Shown: in pieces, positions 1-7,741 of the stretch
Position numbering within the stretch: position 1 is the stretch's first letter
How the letters are laid out: the number at the start of each line of letters is the position of its first letter
Source: CAWEQW01 sp963811365
GTDB taxonomy: Bacteria; Actinomycetota; Actinomycetes; Propionibacteriales; Nocardioidaceae
Length of the DNA: 64,000 bases
Direction of reading: 5' to 3'
Assembly (NCBI GenBank): GCA_963811365.1
Contig: CAWEQW010000007.1
Span: forward strand, 124,001-188,000
Notes under the pieces: generated by a model
What the model saw: only the letters and a program-made list of their open reading frames with translations
Database searches by the model: none
What the model was told of the DNA's origin: nothing
Made by a program: the position numbers and the translations under genes

Positions 1-1496
1 CGCCGCGGCGCGGTCGCCAGCTCGTGCTCCTCGCCGGGGTAGCTGAAGAAGCTCGTCCGGTTGCTGTGCAGGTCGGTCGGGCTGGTGGCGTCGAGCTCGT
101 GGTTCACCAGCTCGGTCACGACGCCGCGGCCGAGGTCGAGCCGCGCCGCGACGTGCGTGTCTCGGGAGGAGTCGCCGACACGGATCGCGTAGCTGCCGGC
201 GTCCAGGACGTACGCCGAGCGCGCCGTGTCGAACGACGCCATCTGCGTCGTGTCGAACGAGATCGTCAGCTTCTGCGACTGGCCCGGCGCCAAGGTGTCG
301 GTCTTCGCGTAGCCGGCCAGCTCCTGGTACGGCTTGTCGACGCCGGCCTGCGGGGCGGAGAAGTAGACCTGGACGACCTGCTTGCCGCTGCGAGCCCCGG
401 TGTTGGTGACCTTCGCGCGCACCGCGACGGTGCGGGCGTTGGCCCGCACGGTCTCGGTCTTGATGTCGAAGCTGGTGTAGGACAGTCCGTAGCCGAAGGG
501 GTAGTCGACCACGTCGGCCGCGTGGGCGGGGTCGATCTTCTTGTAGAACGAGTCGAAGTACCGGTAGCCGACGTAGACGCCCTCGTTGTAGGGCTCGGTC
601 GCGGTGTTGCCGTCGTTGGCGCCGAAGGTGTCCGACGCCGGGTAGTAGGAGTACTTCGACGCCCAGGTGTCGGTCAGGTGGCCCGAGGGGGTGACGGTGC
701 CGTTGAGCACCTCGGCCAGGGCGTTGCCGGACTCCTGACCGGCCTGGCTCATCAGCAGCAGCGAGTCGACGGCCGTGCCGCCGGCCGGGTCGTGCTCGCC
801 GGCGTTGATCTGCTTGTAGAAGGCGGTGTCCATGACTCCGCCGACGTTCAGGACGACGACGACGTGGCGGTAGGTCCGACCGATCAGCGCGATGTCGCTC
901 TTCTCGGTGTCCGTGAGCAGGTAGTCGCCCGGCCCGGGCTTGCGGTCGGCGCCCTCTCCGGCGTTGCGGGCGACGACGAACACCGCGGTGTCCGTCGGTG
1001 CGGTCGGCGTGACCGTGTCGGGAGTCAGCTGCTGCTCGACGGAGGAGTAGTCGATGGGCGGCCCGAACAGCGGGGCCGGTCCGCTGCCGTACTTGGCGTC
1101 GTAGGCGCCGGTCATCGCCGACCAGTAGGCCGGGCTCGTGGTCACCGTGTAGCCGGCGCTCTCCAGGCCCTGACGAGCGGTGACCGTGTAGCGGTTGTTG
1201 ACGTCACCCGATCCGGTGCCGCCCTTCACCGTCTTGTAGGCACCGACGCCGAAGACCGCGACGTTGCCGGACTTCGCCATCGGCAGCGCGTTGTCGTGGT
1301 TCTCGAGCAGGACCATGCCTTCGGTCGCCGCCTGGCGGGAGAGCTGGGCGTTGTGGAGCTCCAGCGGTCCCGGACTCGGGTCCGTGGTGGCGGCGAGGGC
1401 CGCTGGCAGGCTCGACAGCGTGACGGCACCGGCGGCGGCGAGTGCCAGAGCCGCCCGGCCGGCACGCGCAGTGCGCCGAGAGGGTGGAAGGGACAT
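1..1496 (-). CDS. Secreted glycoside hydrolase family 3 protein, swapped domain order (5' part only)
   Basis: Start at 1496 (ATG) with GAGGAG about 8 bases upstream; the reading frame runs off the left edge, so about 498 codons are visible. The first 40 residues are Arg-rich then hydrophobic with Ala-X-Ala (SLPAALAA), a Sec signal peptide. The mature part opens with the beta-sandwich usually at the C-terminus of GH3 enzymes (TEGMVLLENHDNALPM, then VAVFGVGAY), and later has the GH3 fibronectin-like signature DYPFGYGLSYTSF. The TIM barrel with the nucleophile Asp is not seen before this point and should lie beyond the edge, as in the known permuted GH3 beta-glucosidases. Likely role: extracellular hydrolysis of beta-glucosides or related oligosaccharides. 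It faces a ROK repressor, so sugar-responsive control is probable. The exact substrate cannot be read. Confidence 0.85.
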   Translation of the reverse strand, partial: MSLPPSRRTARAGRAALALAAAGAVTLSSLPAALAATTDPSPGPLELHNAQLSRQAATEGMVLLENHDNALPMAKSGNVAVFGVGAYKTVKGGTGSGDVNNRYTVTARQGLESAGYTVTTSPAYWSAMTGAYDAKYGSGPAPLFGPPIDYSSVEQQLTPDTVTPTAPTDTAVFVVARNAGEGADRKPGPGDYLLTDTEKSDIALIGRTYRHVVVVLNVGGVMDTAFYKQINAGEHDPAGGTAVDSLLLMSQAGQESGNALAEVLNGTVTPSGHLTDTWASKYSYYPASDTFGANDGNTATEPYNEGVYVGYRYFDSFYKKIDPAHAADVVDYPFGYGLSYTSFDIKTETVRANARTVAVRAKVTNTGARSGKQVVQVYFSAPQAGVDKPYQELAGYAKTDTLAPGQSQKLTISFDTTQMASFDTARSAYVLDAGSYAIRVGDSSRDTHVAARLDLGRGVVTELVNHELDATSPTDLHSNRTSFFSYPGEEHELATAPR

Positions 1497-1582
1497 GTGG
1501 GGTTCTCCTCGAGAAGTCGTGCACCCACACCGGTTTGTTCCGGCGCAGGTGCGGCCCGGCGTGGGGCCGGGATGGTGCAGAG

Positions 1583-1612
1583 AGACTAGAAGCAACTCTT
1601 TCAGCGGGTCAA
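1583..1612 (-). promoter_or_regulatory. Candidate promoter of the GH3 gene
   Basis: Read on the minus strand: TTGACC (1612-1607), an 18-base spacer and TAGTCT (1588-1583), then about 80 bases of leader to the start at 1496. The -35 box overlaps the palindrome at 1609-1619. Inferred from sequence only. Confidence 0.35.
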
Positions 1613-1619
1613 CGGTTGA
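1609..1619. promoter_or_regulatory. Palindrome TCAACGGTTGA, candidate ROK operator
   Basis: Perfect 5-bp arms (TCAAC/GTTGA) around one G, lying in the divergent gap between the GH3 gene and the ROK repressor and covering the -35 box of the GH3 promoter candidate. This position suits a repressor site. The binding protein is inferred from proximity. Confidence 0.4.
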
Positions 1620-1690
1620 AGTAGGGCGAAATCTGCGATCTTTCGAATGGAGATGGCTCAAAAGCAGGGAACGGTCGCTAGCATCGGCGC

Positions 1691-2845
1691 ATGGCGGAGA
1701 GAACCGTCCGGTCCGCCCGGGACCGGACGCGCGAAGAGCTGTACGACCTGATTCTGATGCGTGGAGAGACCACCCGGGCCGACCTCGCGCACCTGACCGG
1801 ACTGTCCCGGTCCACGATCAACCAGGCGGTCAGCCGGCTGCTCAGCGAGGGCCGGGTGACCGAGCTGGACGGCAGGTCCGGCGGTATCGGGTCCGGCAGC
1901 GGTCGTCCGGCCACCACGCTGCGGGCGGTGGCCTCCGGCGGAACGGTCGCCGGCATCGACTTCGGCCACAACCACATCTACGTCGCCCTCGGTGATCCGG
2001 TCGGCGCGCCCGTCGCGGTCAGCGAGGTGCGCCTCGACGTCGACCTGCAGGCGACCGCAGCCATGGACGTCGCTGCCGAGCTGCTGGCGTCGCTGTGCGA
2101 GAAACGCGCGGTCACGACCCTGTCCGCGGTTGTCGCCGGCATCCCCGGACCGATCGACCTACGCACCGGCGAGGTGCGCTCACCGACCATTCTGTCCGGC
2201 TGGGTCGGCCTCAACCCGGCGCGCGAGCTCGAGCGGCGGCTCGGCGCGGCCGTGCACGTCGAGAACGACGCCCTGCTCGGCGCTCTGGGCGAGGCACGCT
2301 GCGGCGCAGGACGCCAGTGCGACGACTTCCTCTACGTCAAGGCCTCGCACGGCATCGGAGCCGGTCTCATCGTCGGCGGACTGCCGTACCGCGGCGCCAG
2401 CGGGCTGGCCGGCGAGATCGGGCACACCCGGCTACCCGGCCGCAGCGAGCTGTGCCGGTGCGGCAACCGCGGCTGCCTCGAGGCCGTCGTCTCCGTCGAG
2501 ACCCTCAGGACCCAGGTGGCCCACACCCGGCCGAGCGCCGACCCGGACGCCATCGACCTCGCCTCCCTCGACGACCCGATCGCCGTGCGCATCCTCGAGG
2601 AGGCCGGCCGCACGATCGGCGGGGTGCTCGCCGACTTCTGCAACCTGCTCAACCCCGCCGCGCTCGTCGTCGGCGGGGAGCTCGGCAGCTCCGGACGCCA
2701 CCTCGTCGCCGGCATCGAGGCCGCCATCCGACGCCACGCCCAACCGGCGACCGCCGACTCGCTGCAGGTCCTGCCCGCCGAGCTCGGCACCCGCGCCGAG
2801 CTCACCGGAGCCCTGCAACGCGCCACCGCCGCCGCAGCGCGGTGA
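1691..2845 (+). CDS. ROK-family transcriptional repressor
   Basis: 384 aa. The N-terminal winged helix-turn-helix (about residues 10-60: TTRADLAHLTGLSRSTINQ) is followed by a ROK sugar-kinase-like domain with the phosphate-binding start AGIDFGHNHIYVAL and the zinc-site motif CRCGNRGCLEA near residue 260. ROK repressors of this layout (NagC/XylR type) bind DNA until a sugar ligand is sensed. Divergent from the secreted GH3 glycosidase with a palindrome between them, so it probably represses that gene and perhaps itself. Start ATG 1691 is the first good start in frame. Nothing is truncated. Confidence 0.9.
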   Translation: MAERTVRSARDRTREELYDLILMRGETTRADLAHLTGLSRSTINQAVSRLLSEGRVTELDGRSGGIGSGSGRPATTLRAVASGGTVAGIDFGHNHIYVALGDPVGAPVAVSEVRLDVDLQATAAMDVAAELLASLCEKRAVTTLSAVVAGIPGPIDLRTGEVRSPTILSGWVGLNPARELERRLGAAVHVENDALLGALGEARCGAGRQCDDFLYVKASHGIGAGLIVGGLPYRGASGLAGEIGHTRLPGRSELCRCGNRGCLEAVVSVETLRTQVAHTRPSADPDAIDLASLDDPIAVRILEEAGRTIGGVLADFCNLLNPAALVVGGELGSSGRHLVAGIEAAIRRHAQPATADSLQVLPAELGTRAELTGALQRATAAAAR

Positions 2846-2889
2846 CCGAGACTCCACCTGCACGCCTGCACTCGCATCCGAGCCGGCGC

Positions 2890-2981
2890 TGATCGGTCCA
2901 CCACGGGATGTCGACGTACCGCCTCTCCCCTCGATGAGCATCTCGTGGGAAGTGGCGGTTCGTCGTGGGATGGTGTGACGG
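2890..2981. repeat. 92-bp structured intergenic repeat, copy 1
   Basis: About 80 percent identical (74 of 92 positions, no gaps) to 7573-7664. It folds into one long hairpin: an outer helix CGACG/CGTCG and an inner helix starting ACCGCC/GGCGGT with a loop around TCGATGAGCATCTCGT. Paired positions differ between the copies in ways that keep or improve pairing (a U-A pair here is C-G in copy 2). Sits between the ROK gene and the FUSC gene, in no convincing reading frame. Strand cannot be assigned because the element is palindromic. Confidence 0.65.
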
Positions 2982-3053
2982 CGGACTGGCACCGCCGTGG
3001 CCGCGGTCAGTACGGCCGTCCTCGCGTGCTCATCGCCCTGCCAAGATGGCCCG

Positions 3054-5252
3054 GTGACTCTCGACTCGGCCTCCCAGCCCGGGGAGCGGTTCCGGGAGGG
3101 CGCCCGTCGGCGGTTGCTGGAGATGCGTGACCGGGTCGTGGCGTCCGACCCCGGGCTCGGTCGGCTGCGTGGGGCCATCGCGGTGACGGTCAGTGTCGGC
3201 AGTGCCCTTGTCGTTCAGCAGGCGGTGGCGCGTGCCGCTGGGGTCACCGGGCTCGGGGCCTTCTCGATGACGCTCTTCGGTGCGGTCGTCGCCATGCTCG
3301 GCTCGAACGCGCTCTCCGGGATGCTGCGCCGCGAGATGGTGCCCGCGGCGGCGGGGTTCCCGGTGGCGGTGGGGATCGGGCTGGTCCTGGCGGTGCTCAC
3401 CGACGCGCACCGAGTGCTCCAGGTCCCGGCGTTCGCCGCAGTGCTGTTCGCGGCGGTGTGGGTGCGCCGGTTCGGCGGGGCGTGGTTCTTCTACGGTTTC
3501 ATGACCTGGATGGGCTTCTTCTTCGCGACGTTCCTCCAGGCTGGGTGGGCGATCGTGCCGGAGCTGCTGCTGGCGTCGGTGGTGTCGTCGGTGTGGGTGT
3601 GCCTGCTGGGCAGCACCGTCCTCTACACGAACCCGCGCAGGGTGCTGCACTCCACCATCACCTCGTTCTTCTCGCGTGGGCGCTCGGTGGCGCGCGAGAG
3701 CGCCGATCTGCTGGCGATCTCAGCCACGAGCGAGCGTCGCCGGGCGCGGGCGGTTCGGGTGCTCAACGCGCGGCGGGCGGGCATGGGAGAGGCGGCGCTG
3801 CTGGTCGACGCCTGGTCGGCCGACCGGTCGGCGGTCCCGGAAGGCTGGTCGGCCGCGGCGCTGCGGCGCCGGCTCATCGAGGCTCAGCAGGCGATGGAGC
3901 GCGTCGCGGTCGCGGCGATGCGCCTTGGGGAGGCCGACCCGTTGCTGCGCTCGGAGGCGCAGACAGCCACCGACCACCTGGCCGGACGGCTCGACACCGC
4001 GGCTCTCATCGCCTGTGACCGGCTCCGTCGTCGGGCCGCGGAGGTCGAGCGCGACGGCGGTGCGGGCTGGTGGCCCGCCCGGCACCTGGCGTACGGCGTC
4101 GAGGAGTTCCTGCGGTTCGACGCCGCTGTCGACGAGCCGCCCGAGGTGGACCCGGGCGAGGCCGACTTCGAGGCCGCGTCGATGCTCGCCTTCGGGGGGT
4201 TGCCCGGCTCGCCCGCGGTGGCGAAGGACGTCGCGGCGCAGGGCAGGTGGAACCCGGTGTCACGGCTGTCGATGACCAGTCGTCAGGCGGTGCAGGTGGC
4301 GCTGGCCGGGGCCGTGGCCATCGTCTTGGGCACGCTGCTCTCGCCGACCCGGTTCTACTGGGCGGTCATCACGGCGTTCGTGATGTTCACCGGCACGGGC
4401 ACCCGCTACGAGACCTTCGACAAGGGCGTCGCACGCGTGGTCGGCACGGTGGTCGGGCTGGTCGCGGCGGTGCTCCTGGCACACCTGACGGCCGGGCATG
4501 GCGTGGTGGTGCTGACGCTCATCCTGGTCTCGGTGTTCGGGGCGTTCTACCTGGCCAAGGTCTCGCAGGCCGGCATGACGTTCTTCATCACGGTGCTGCT
4601 CGCAGAGATGTACACGGTGCTGGGGACCTTCAGTGACGCGATCCTCGTGCTGCGGCTCGGGGAGACAGCGGTCGGCGCCGTTGCCGGCATCGGGGTCGCG
4701 CTGCTCGTCGCCCCCCTCTCCACACGCGACACCGTGCGCAGCGCCCGCGACGCGATGCTCACCTCGATGGCGACGCTGCTCGAGTCGGTCGCGTCGTACG
4801 CCGACGGCGATCGCGGCGTCGACCTGGACGCGTTGGTGCGGCGCCTCGATGACGACGCCCGGCAGCTTGCGCTGGTCGCCCGGCCGCTGACCCGCCGGGT
4901 CGGTTGGGGCAGCACCAGTCCGCGGACCGCGCGCAGGCTACGGCTCTACATCGCCGCGGTGTCACAGTGCCGGGCACTCGTGATCGCCGTGCGGCGCCGC
5001 TCTCCCTCGGCACCGACGGCCTCCGCGGCGGCCGCCCGCGCCATCGCCGAGGCGGTGGGCGCGCTCAGCGCCTTGCCACCCGGCTCCGCCGTACCCGACG
5101 CCATGGAGCCCCTGGCCAGCGGCGACCACGCGCTGTTCGCCGACCCCGCCGCCGGCTCACACCCCGACCCTGTCGTGCGCCACCTGCACCATCTCGCCGC
5201 CACGCTGGGCCAAGTCGCCCAGGTGCCGTCGCTGGCGAGCACGGCTGCCTAG
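3054..5252 (+). CDS. FUSC family membrane protein (putative aromatic/organic acid exporter)
   Basis: 732 aa from the GTG at 3054, chosen because the upstream 19 codons look non-coding; GTG or ATG codons further up remain possible. Two hydrophobic blocks of about five to six membrane segments each (residues about 40-190 and 400-530) are separated and followed by long cytoplasmic Arg/Ala-rich regions. This is the YccS/AaeB-like fusaric-acid-resistance (FUSC) layout; the second block has the typical TRFYWAVITAFVMFTGTGT stretch. The family exports small aromatic acids or related compounds, but the substrate here is unknown. The copy of the hairpin repeat lies just upstream. No partner membrane-fusion gene is seen next to it. 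Confidence 0.8.
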   Translation: MTLDSASQPGERFREGARRRLLEMRDRVVASDPGLGRLRGAIAVTVSVGSALVVQQAVARAAGVTGLGAFSMTLFGAVVAMLGSNALSGMLRREMVPAAAGFPVAVGIGLVLAVLTDAHRVLQVPAFAAVLFAAVWVRRFGGAWFFYGFMTWMGFFFATFLQAGWAIVPELLLASVVSSVWVCLLGSTVLYTNPRRVLHSTITSFFSRGRSVARESADLLAISATSERRRARAVRVLNARRAGMGEAALLVDAWSADRSAVPEGWSAAALRRRLIEAQQAMERVAVAAMRLGEADPLLRSEAQTATDHLAGRLDTAALIACDRLRRRAAEVERDGGAGWWPARHLAYGVEEFLRFDAAVDEPPEVDPGEADFEAASMLAFGGLPGSPAVAKDVAAQGRWNPVSRLSMTSRQAVQVALAGAVAIVLGTLLSPTRFYWAVITAFVMFTGTGTRYETFDKGVARVVGTVVGLVAAVLLAHLTAGHGVVVLTLILVSVFGAFYLAKVSQAGMTFFITVLLAEMYTVLGTFSDAILVLRLGETAVGAVAGIGVALLVAPLSTRDTVRSARDAMLTSMATLLESVASYADGDRGVDLDALVRRLDDDARQLALVARPLTRRVGWGSTSPRTARRLRLYIAAVSQCRALVIAVRRRSPSAPTASAAAARAIAEAVGALSALPPGSAVPDAMEPLASGDHALFADPAAGSHPDPVVRHLHHLAATLGQVAQVPSLASTAA

Positions 5253-5279
5253 CCTCGGCCGGCACCCTCACCCGCGCAC

Positions 5280-5363
5280 CGCTCCACCCGGTACGACGTC
5301 GTCGGGGCCTTGGTCTGCCTGATCGGCGTCGCCGTGATCATGTACTTCCCTCGATCCGGCTGA
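5280..5363 (+). pseudogene. C-terminal remnant of a YnfA/UPF0060 small membrane protein
   Basis: In frame before the TGA at 5361 the 27 codons read RSTRYDVVGALVCLIGVAVI then MYFPRSG. This matches what I know of the last membrane segment of UPF0060 (YnfA) proteins, which end with R-x-D-x-x-G-A-x-x-C-L-x-G-V-x-x-I-x-x-x-P-R. No start codon or the three earlier helices are present; the segment follows directly on the FUSC stop codon. It looks like the tail of a gene whose front was deleted, perhaps by recombination at this spot. It accounts for much of the 290-base gap before the MFS gene. Confidence 0.6.
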
Positions 5364-5471
5364 GCTGCCACGCCCCGCACCCGGACACCCGGCTACCAGG
5401 GTCGCCTCGCAGCGGTGTCCTGGAACCGGGTCAGGGAGCAGGCTGGCACGACGTCATCTCGGCCCGTTCCC

Positions 5472-5487
5472 TCATTCTCGGGAATGA
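5472..5487. promoter_or_regulatory. Palindrome TCATTC-N4-GAATGA, candidate ArsR operator
   Basis: Perfect 6-bp arms with a 4-base centre, about 57 bases upstream of the MFS start. ArsR-family repressors commonly bind imperfect 12-2-12-type palindromes at their own promoter, and an ArsR gene is the second gene of this operon. The assignment is inferred. Confidence 0.45.
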
Positions 5488-5543
5488 TGTAGTGTTCCGG
5501 TATCGGGGAGCCGGGCCGACGTCGAGACGGGGAAGACCAGACG

Positions 5544-6860
5544 ATGATCCCGCCGACCCGGAAGGTCGCAGCGGCTCCGCCCCGCATCGCGCTGGGACTG
5601 CGCCAGAACGCCGCCCAGTTCCTGCTTCTGGTCAGCGTCAACGCGCTGGTCGGTGGGATGCTCGGACAGGAGCGCAGCGTGGTGCCGCTCCTGGGCGAGC
5701 GGGTCTTCGGGGTCCGCGGCTACTCGGCGGGCCTCATGTTCATCCTGGCGTTCGGGATCGCCAAGGCCGCCACGAACTACGTCGCCGGCACCTGGTCCGA
5801 CAGGTTCGGGCGCAAGCCGGTCCTGGTGGCCGGCTGGCTGGTCGCGGTCCCCGTGCCTCTGCTGCTGGTCTGGGCGCCCTCGTGGGCGTGGGTGGTGACC
5901 GCGAACGTGCTGCTCGGCATCAGCCAGGGCCTGACCTGGTCGACGACGGTGGTCATGAAGATCGACCTCGTCGGAGCGGAACGTCGCGGTCTCGCGATGG
6001 GCCTGAACGAGGCCGCCGGGTACGGCGCGGTCGCGGTCACTGCCTTTGCCACCGGATACCTGGCGGAGGCCTACGGCCTGCGGCCCGCGCCGTTCCTGCT
6101 CGGTATCGCGTTCGCCGCGCTCGGGCTCGCCCTGTCCGCGCTCGCGGTCCGGGAGACCCGCGGGCATGCCCGTCTGGAGTCCGCCGGCCACGTCTCCCGG
6201 GCGGACGGCAGGCACGACCATCTGCACGGCGGGCTGTCGAACCGGGAGGTGTTCGTCCAGACGAGCTTCCGGGAGCCGGCGCTGTCCTCGGCCAGCCAGG
6301 CCGGTCTGGTGAACAACCTCAACGACGGTCTCGCCTGGGGACTGTTCCCGATCCTGTTCGCCGGCGCGGGTCTCTCGGTGGCCAGGATCGGCGTCCTCGC
6401 CGCGCTGTACCCAGCGGTGTGGGGTCTGGGACAGCTGGTCACCGGGGCACTGTCCGACCGGGTGGGCCGCAAGTGGCTGATCGCCGGTGGCATGTGGCTG
6501 CAGGCTCTCGCTCTCGCGATGACCGCGACAGTCGAGGCGTTCGGGTGGTGGGCCGTCGCTGCGGTCACGCTCGGCGCCGGGACCGCGATGGTCTACCCGA
6601 CGCTCCTGGCCTCGATCGGGGACGTGGCGCATCCGTCCTGGCGTGCCACGTCGGTCGGCATCTACCGTCTGTGGCGCGACGGTGGCTTCGCTGTCGGCGC
6701 CGTGCTGGCCGGCATCGTGGCGGACGCCTTAGGCGTCCGGGCCGCCGTGTGGGCGGTGGCAGCGCTGACGGCTGCCTCCGGGATGGTCGTTGCGGCGCGC
6801 ATGTACGAGACGCATCACCGCCCGGGACGTGTCGAGACCGAGGGAGCAGGCGATGGGTGA
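5544..6860 (+). CDS. MFS transporter
   Basis: 438 aa with twelve predicted membrane segments in two halves. The loop-2 MFS signature appears as TWSDRFGRKPVLVAGW (about residue 92), and a related copy LSDRVGRKWLIAGG appears in the second half. A His-rich loop (about residue 225, GRHDHLHGG) joins the halves. Start ATG 5544 with GGGGAAGA upstream. Its last 8 bases overlap the start of the ArsR-rhodanese gene (ATGGGTGA), so the two are translationally coupled. That pairing suggests efflux of, or response to, a sulfur- or metal-related toxic compound; the substrate cannot be read from sequence. Confidence 0.85.
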   Translation: MIPPTRKVAAAPPRIALGLRQNAAQFLLLVSVNALVGGMLGQERSVVPLLGERVFGVRGYSAGLMFILAFGIAKAATNYVAGTWSDRFGRKPVLVAGWLVAVPVPLLLVWAPSWAWVVTANVLLGISQGLTWSTTVVMKIDLVGAERRGLAMGLNEAAGYGAVAVTAFATGYLAEAYGLRPAPFLLGIAFAALGLALSALAVRETRGHARLESAGHVSRADGRHDHLHGGLSNREVFVQTSFREPALSSASQAGLVNNLNDGLAWGLFPILFAGAGLSVARIGVLAALYPAVWGLGQLVTGALSDRVGRKWLIAGGMWLQALALAMTATVEAFGWWAVAAVTLGAGTAMVYPTLLASIGDVAHPSWRATSVGIYRLWRDGGFAVGAVLAGIVADALGVRAAVWAVAALTAASGMVVAARMYETHHRPGRVETEGAGDG

Positions 6861-7518
6861 CCGGGCCGCCAAGGATGCGCTGTACCGCGAGTTCGCCGCC
6901 GTCGGGAAGGTCCTGGGCAACCCCGGTCGCCTCGAGCTGCTGGACCTGCTTGCCCAGGCCCCGCGCAGTGTCGAGGAGCTGGCCGCTGCCGCTCGCCTGC
7001 CGATGAGCACCTGCTCGGCGCACCTCCAGACCCTGCGCGAGGCCGGTCTGGTGGAGACCCGCCGTGACGGCAAGCGGGTCTACTACTCCCTTGCCGCCGA
7101 CGACGTCGCCGGCCTGTGGCGCGACCTGCGCAGTGTCGCCCGACGGCACCGACCGCGCACCGGAGCCGCGGCCCGCGCCTACCTCGGCCCGGAGGACGGC
7201 GACGCCGTCGACACCGCCGAGCTGCTCCGCCGGCTCGGGGCCGGGGACACTCTGGTCCTCGACGTGCGCCCCGGCCCTGAGTACGCCGCCGGGCATCTTC
7301 CGGGAGCGGTTCACATCCCCGTCGAGGAGCTGGCCGACCGGCTGGCCGAGCTGCCGCCGGACCGCCAGATCGTCGCCTACTGCCGCGGTCAGTACTGCGT
7401 GCTGGCCCACGACGCCGTCCGGGTGCTGTCGTCTCGCGGGCTCGACGCACGCAGAGCCGTCGACGGGATGCTCGAATGGCGCCTCGCCGGCCACCCGGTC
7501 GAGCCGGGCGCCGCCTGA
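6853..7518 (+). CDS. ArsR-family regulator with C-terminal rhodanese domain
   Basis: 221 aa. Residues about 10-90 are an ArsR winged helix (RSVEELAAAARLPMSTCSAH for the recognition region). Residues about 115-215 are a rhodanese-like domain with LDVRPGPEYAAGHLPGAVHI and an active-site loop carrying Cys in AYCRGQYCVLA. Rhodanese domains carry persulfide sulfur on this Cys, so the protein may sense reactive sulfur or metals through it. It overlaps the MFS gene by 8 bases and probably represses the operon at the palindrome 5472-5487. The fused layout is known in actinobacteria. Start ATG 6853 is fixed by the overlap. Confidence 0.88.
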   Translation: MGDRAAKDALYREFAAVGKVLGNPGRLELLDLLAQAPRSVEELAAAARLPMSTCSAHLQTLREAGLVETRRDGKRVYYSLAADDVAGLWRDLRSVARRHRPRTGAAARAYLGPEDGDAVDTAELLRRLGAGDTLVLDVRPGPEYAAGHLPGAVHIPVEELADRLAELPPDRQIVAYCRGQYCVLAHDAVRVLSSRGLDARRAVDGMLEWRLAGHPVEPGAA

Positions 7519-7572
7519 GCACCACCGGCCGGGCCTGGCCGGGCCGTTCCGGACCCCCGGCGGGAGCCGCAG

Positions 7573-7664
7573 TGGTCGGTCCACCATGGGATGCCGACGA
7601 ACCGCCGCCTCCCTCGATGAACACCTCGTGGGAGGCGACGGCACGTCGTGGGAAGACGTGGCGG
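7573..7664. repeat. 92-bp structured intergenic repeat, copy 2
   Basis: Gapless match to 2890-2981. Outer helix CGACG/CGTCG is identical. The inner helix reads CCGCCGCCTCCC on the left and GGGAGGCGACGG on the right, better paired than copy 1 because changes on one side are matched on the other. It lies in the 223-base gap between the ArsR-rhodanese gene and the convergent TRIC gene, with no other recognisable feature. Confidence 0.65.
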
Positions 7665-7741
7665 CCGGGCCCGGATCGGGCCGGGGCTCAGGGCCGCCCC
7701 GGACCGACACGCTCGGCCATCCTCGCGAGGGAGCTCGCCGG

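Noticed and set aside
24..1589. Long plus-strand open frame (521 codons) at the left edge
   Set aside because: Arg/Val/Gly-rich shadow of the GH3 gene on the minus strand, which has a signal peptide, a ribosome-binding site and GH3 motifs.
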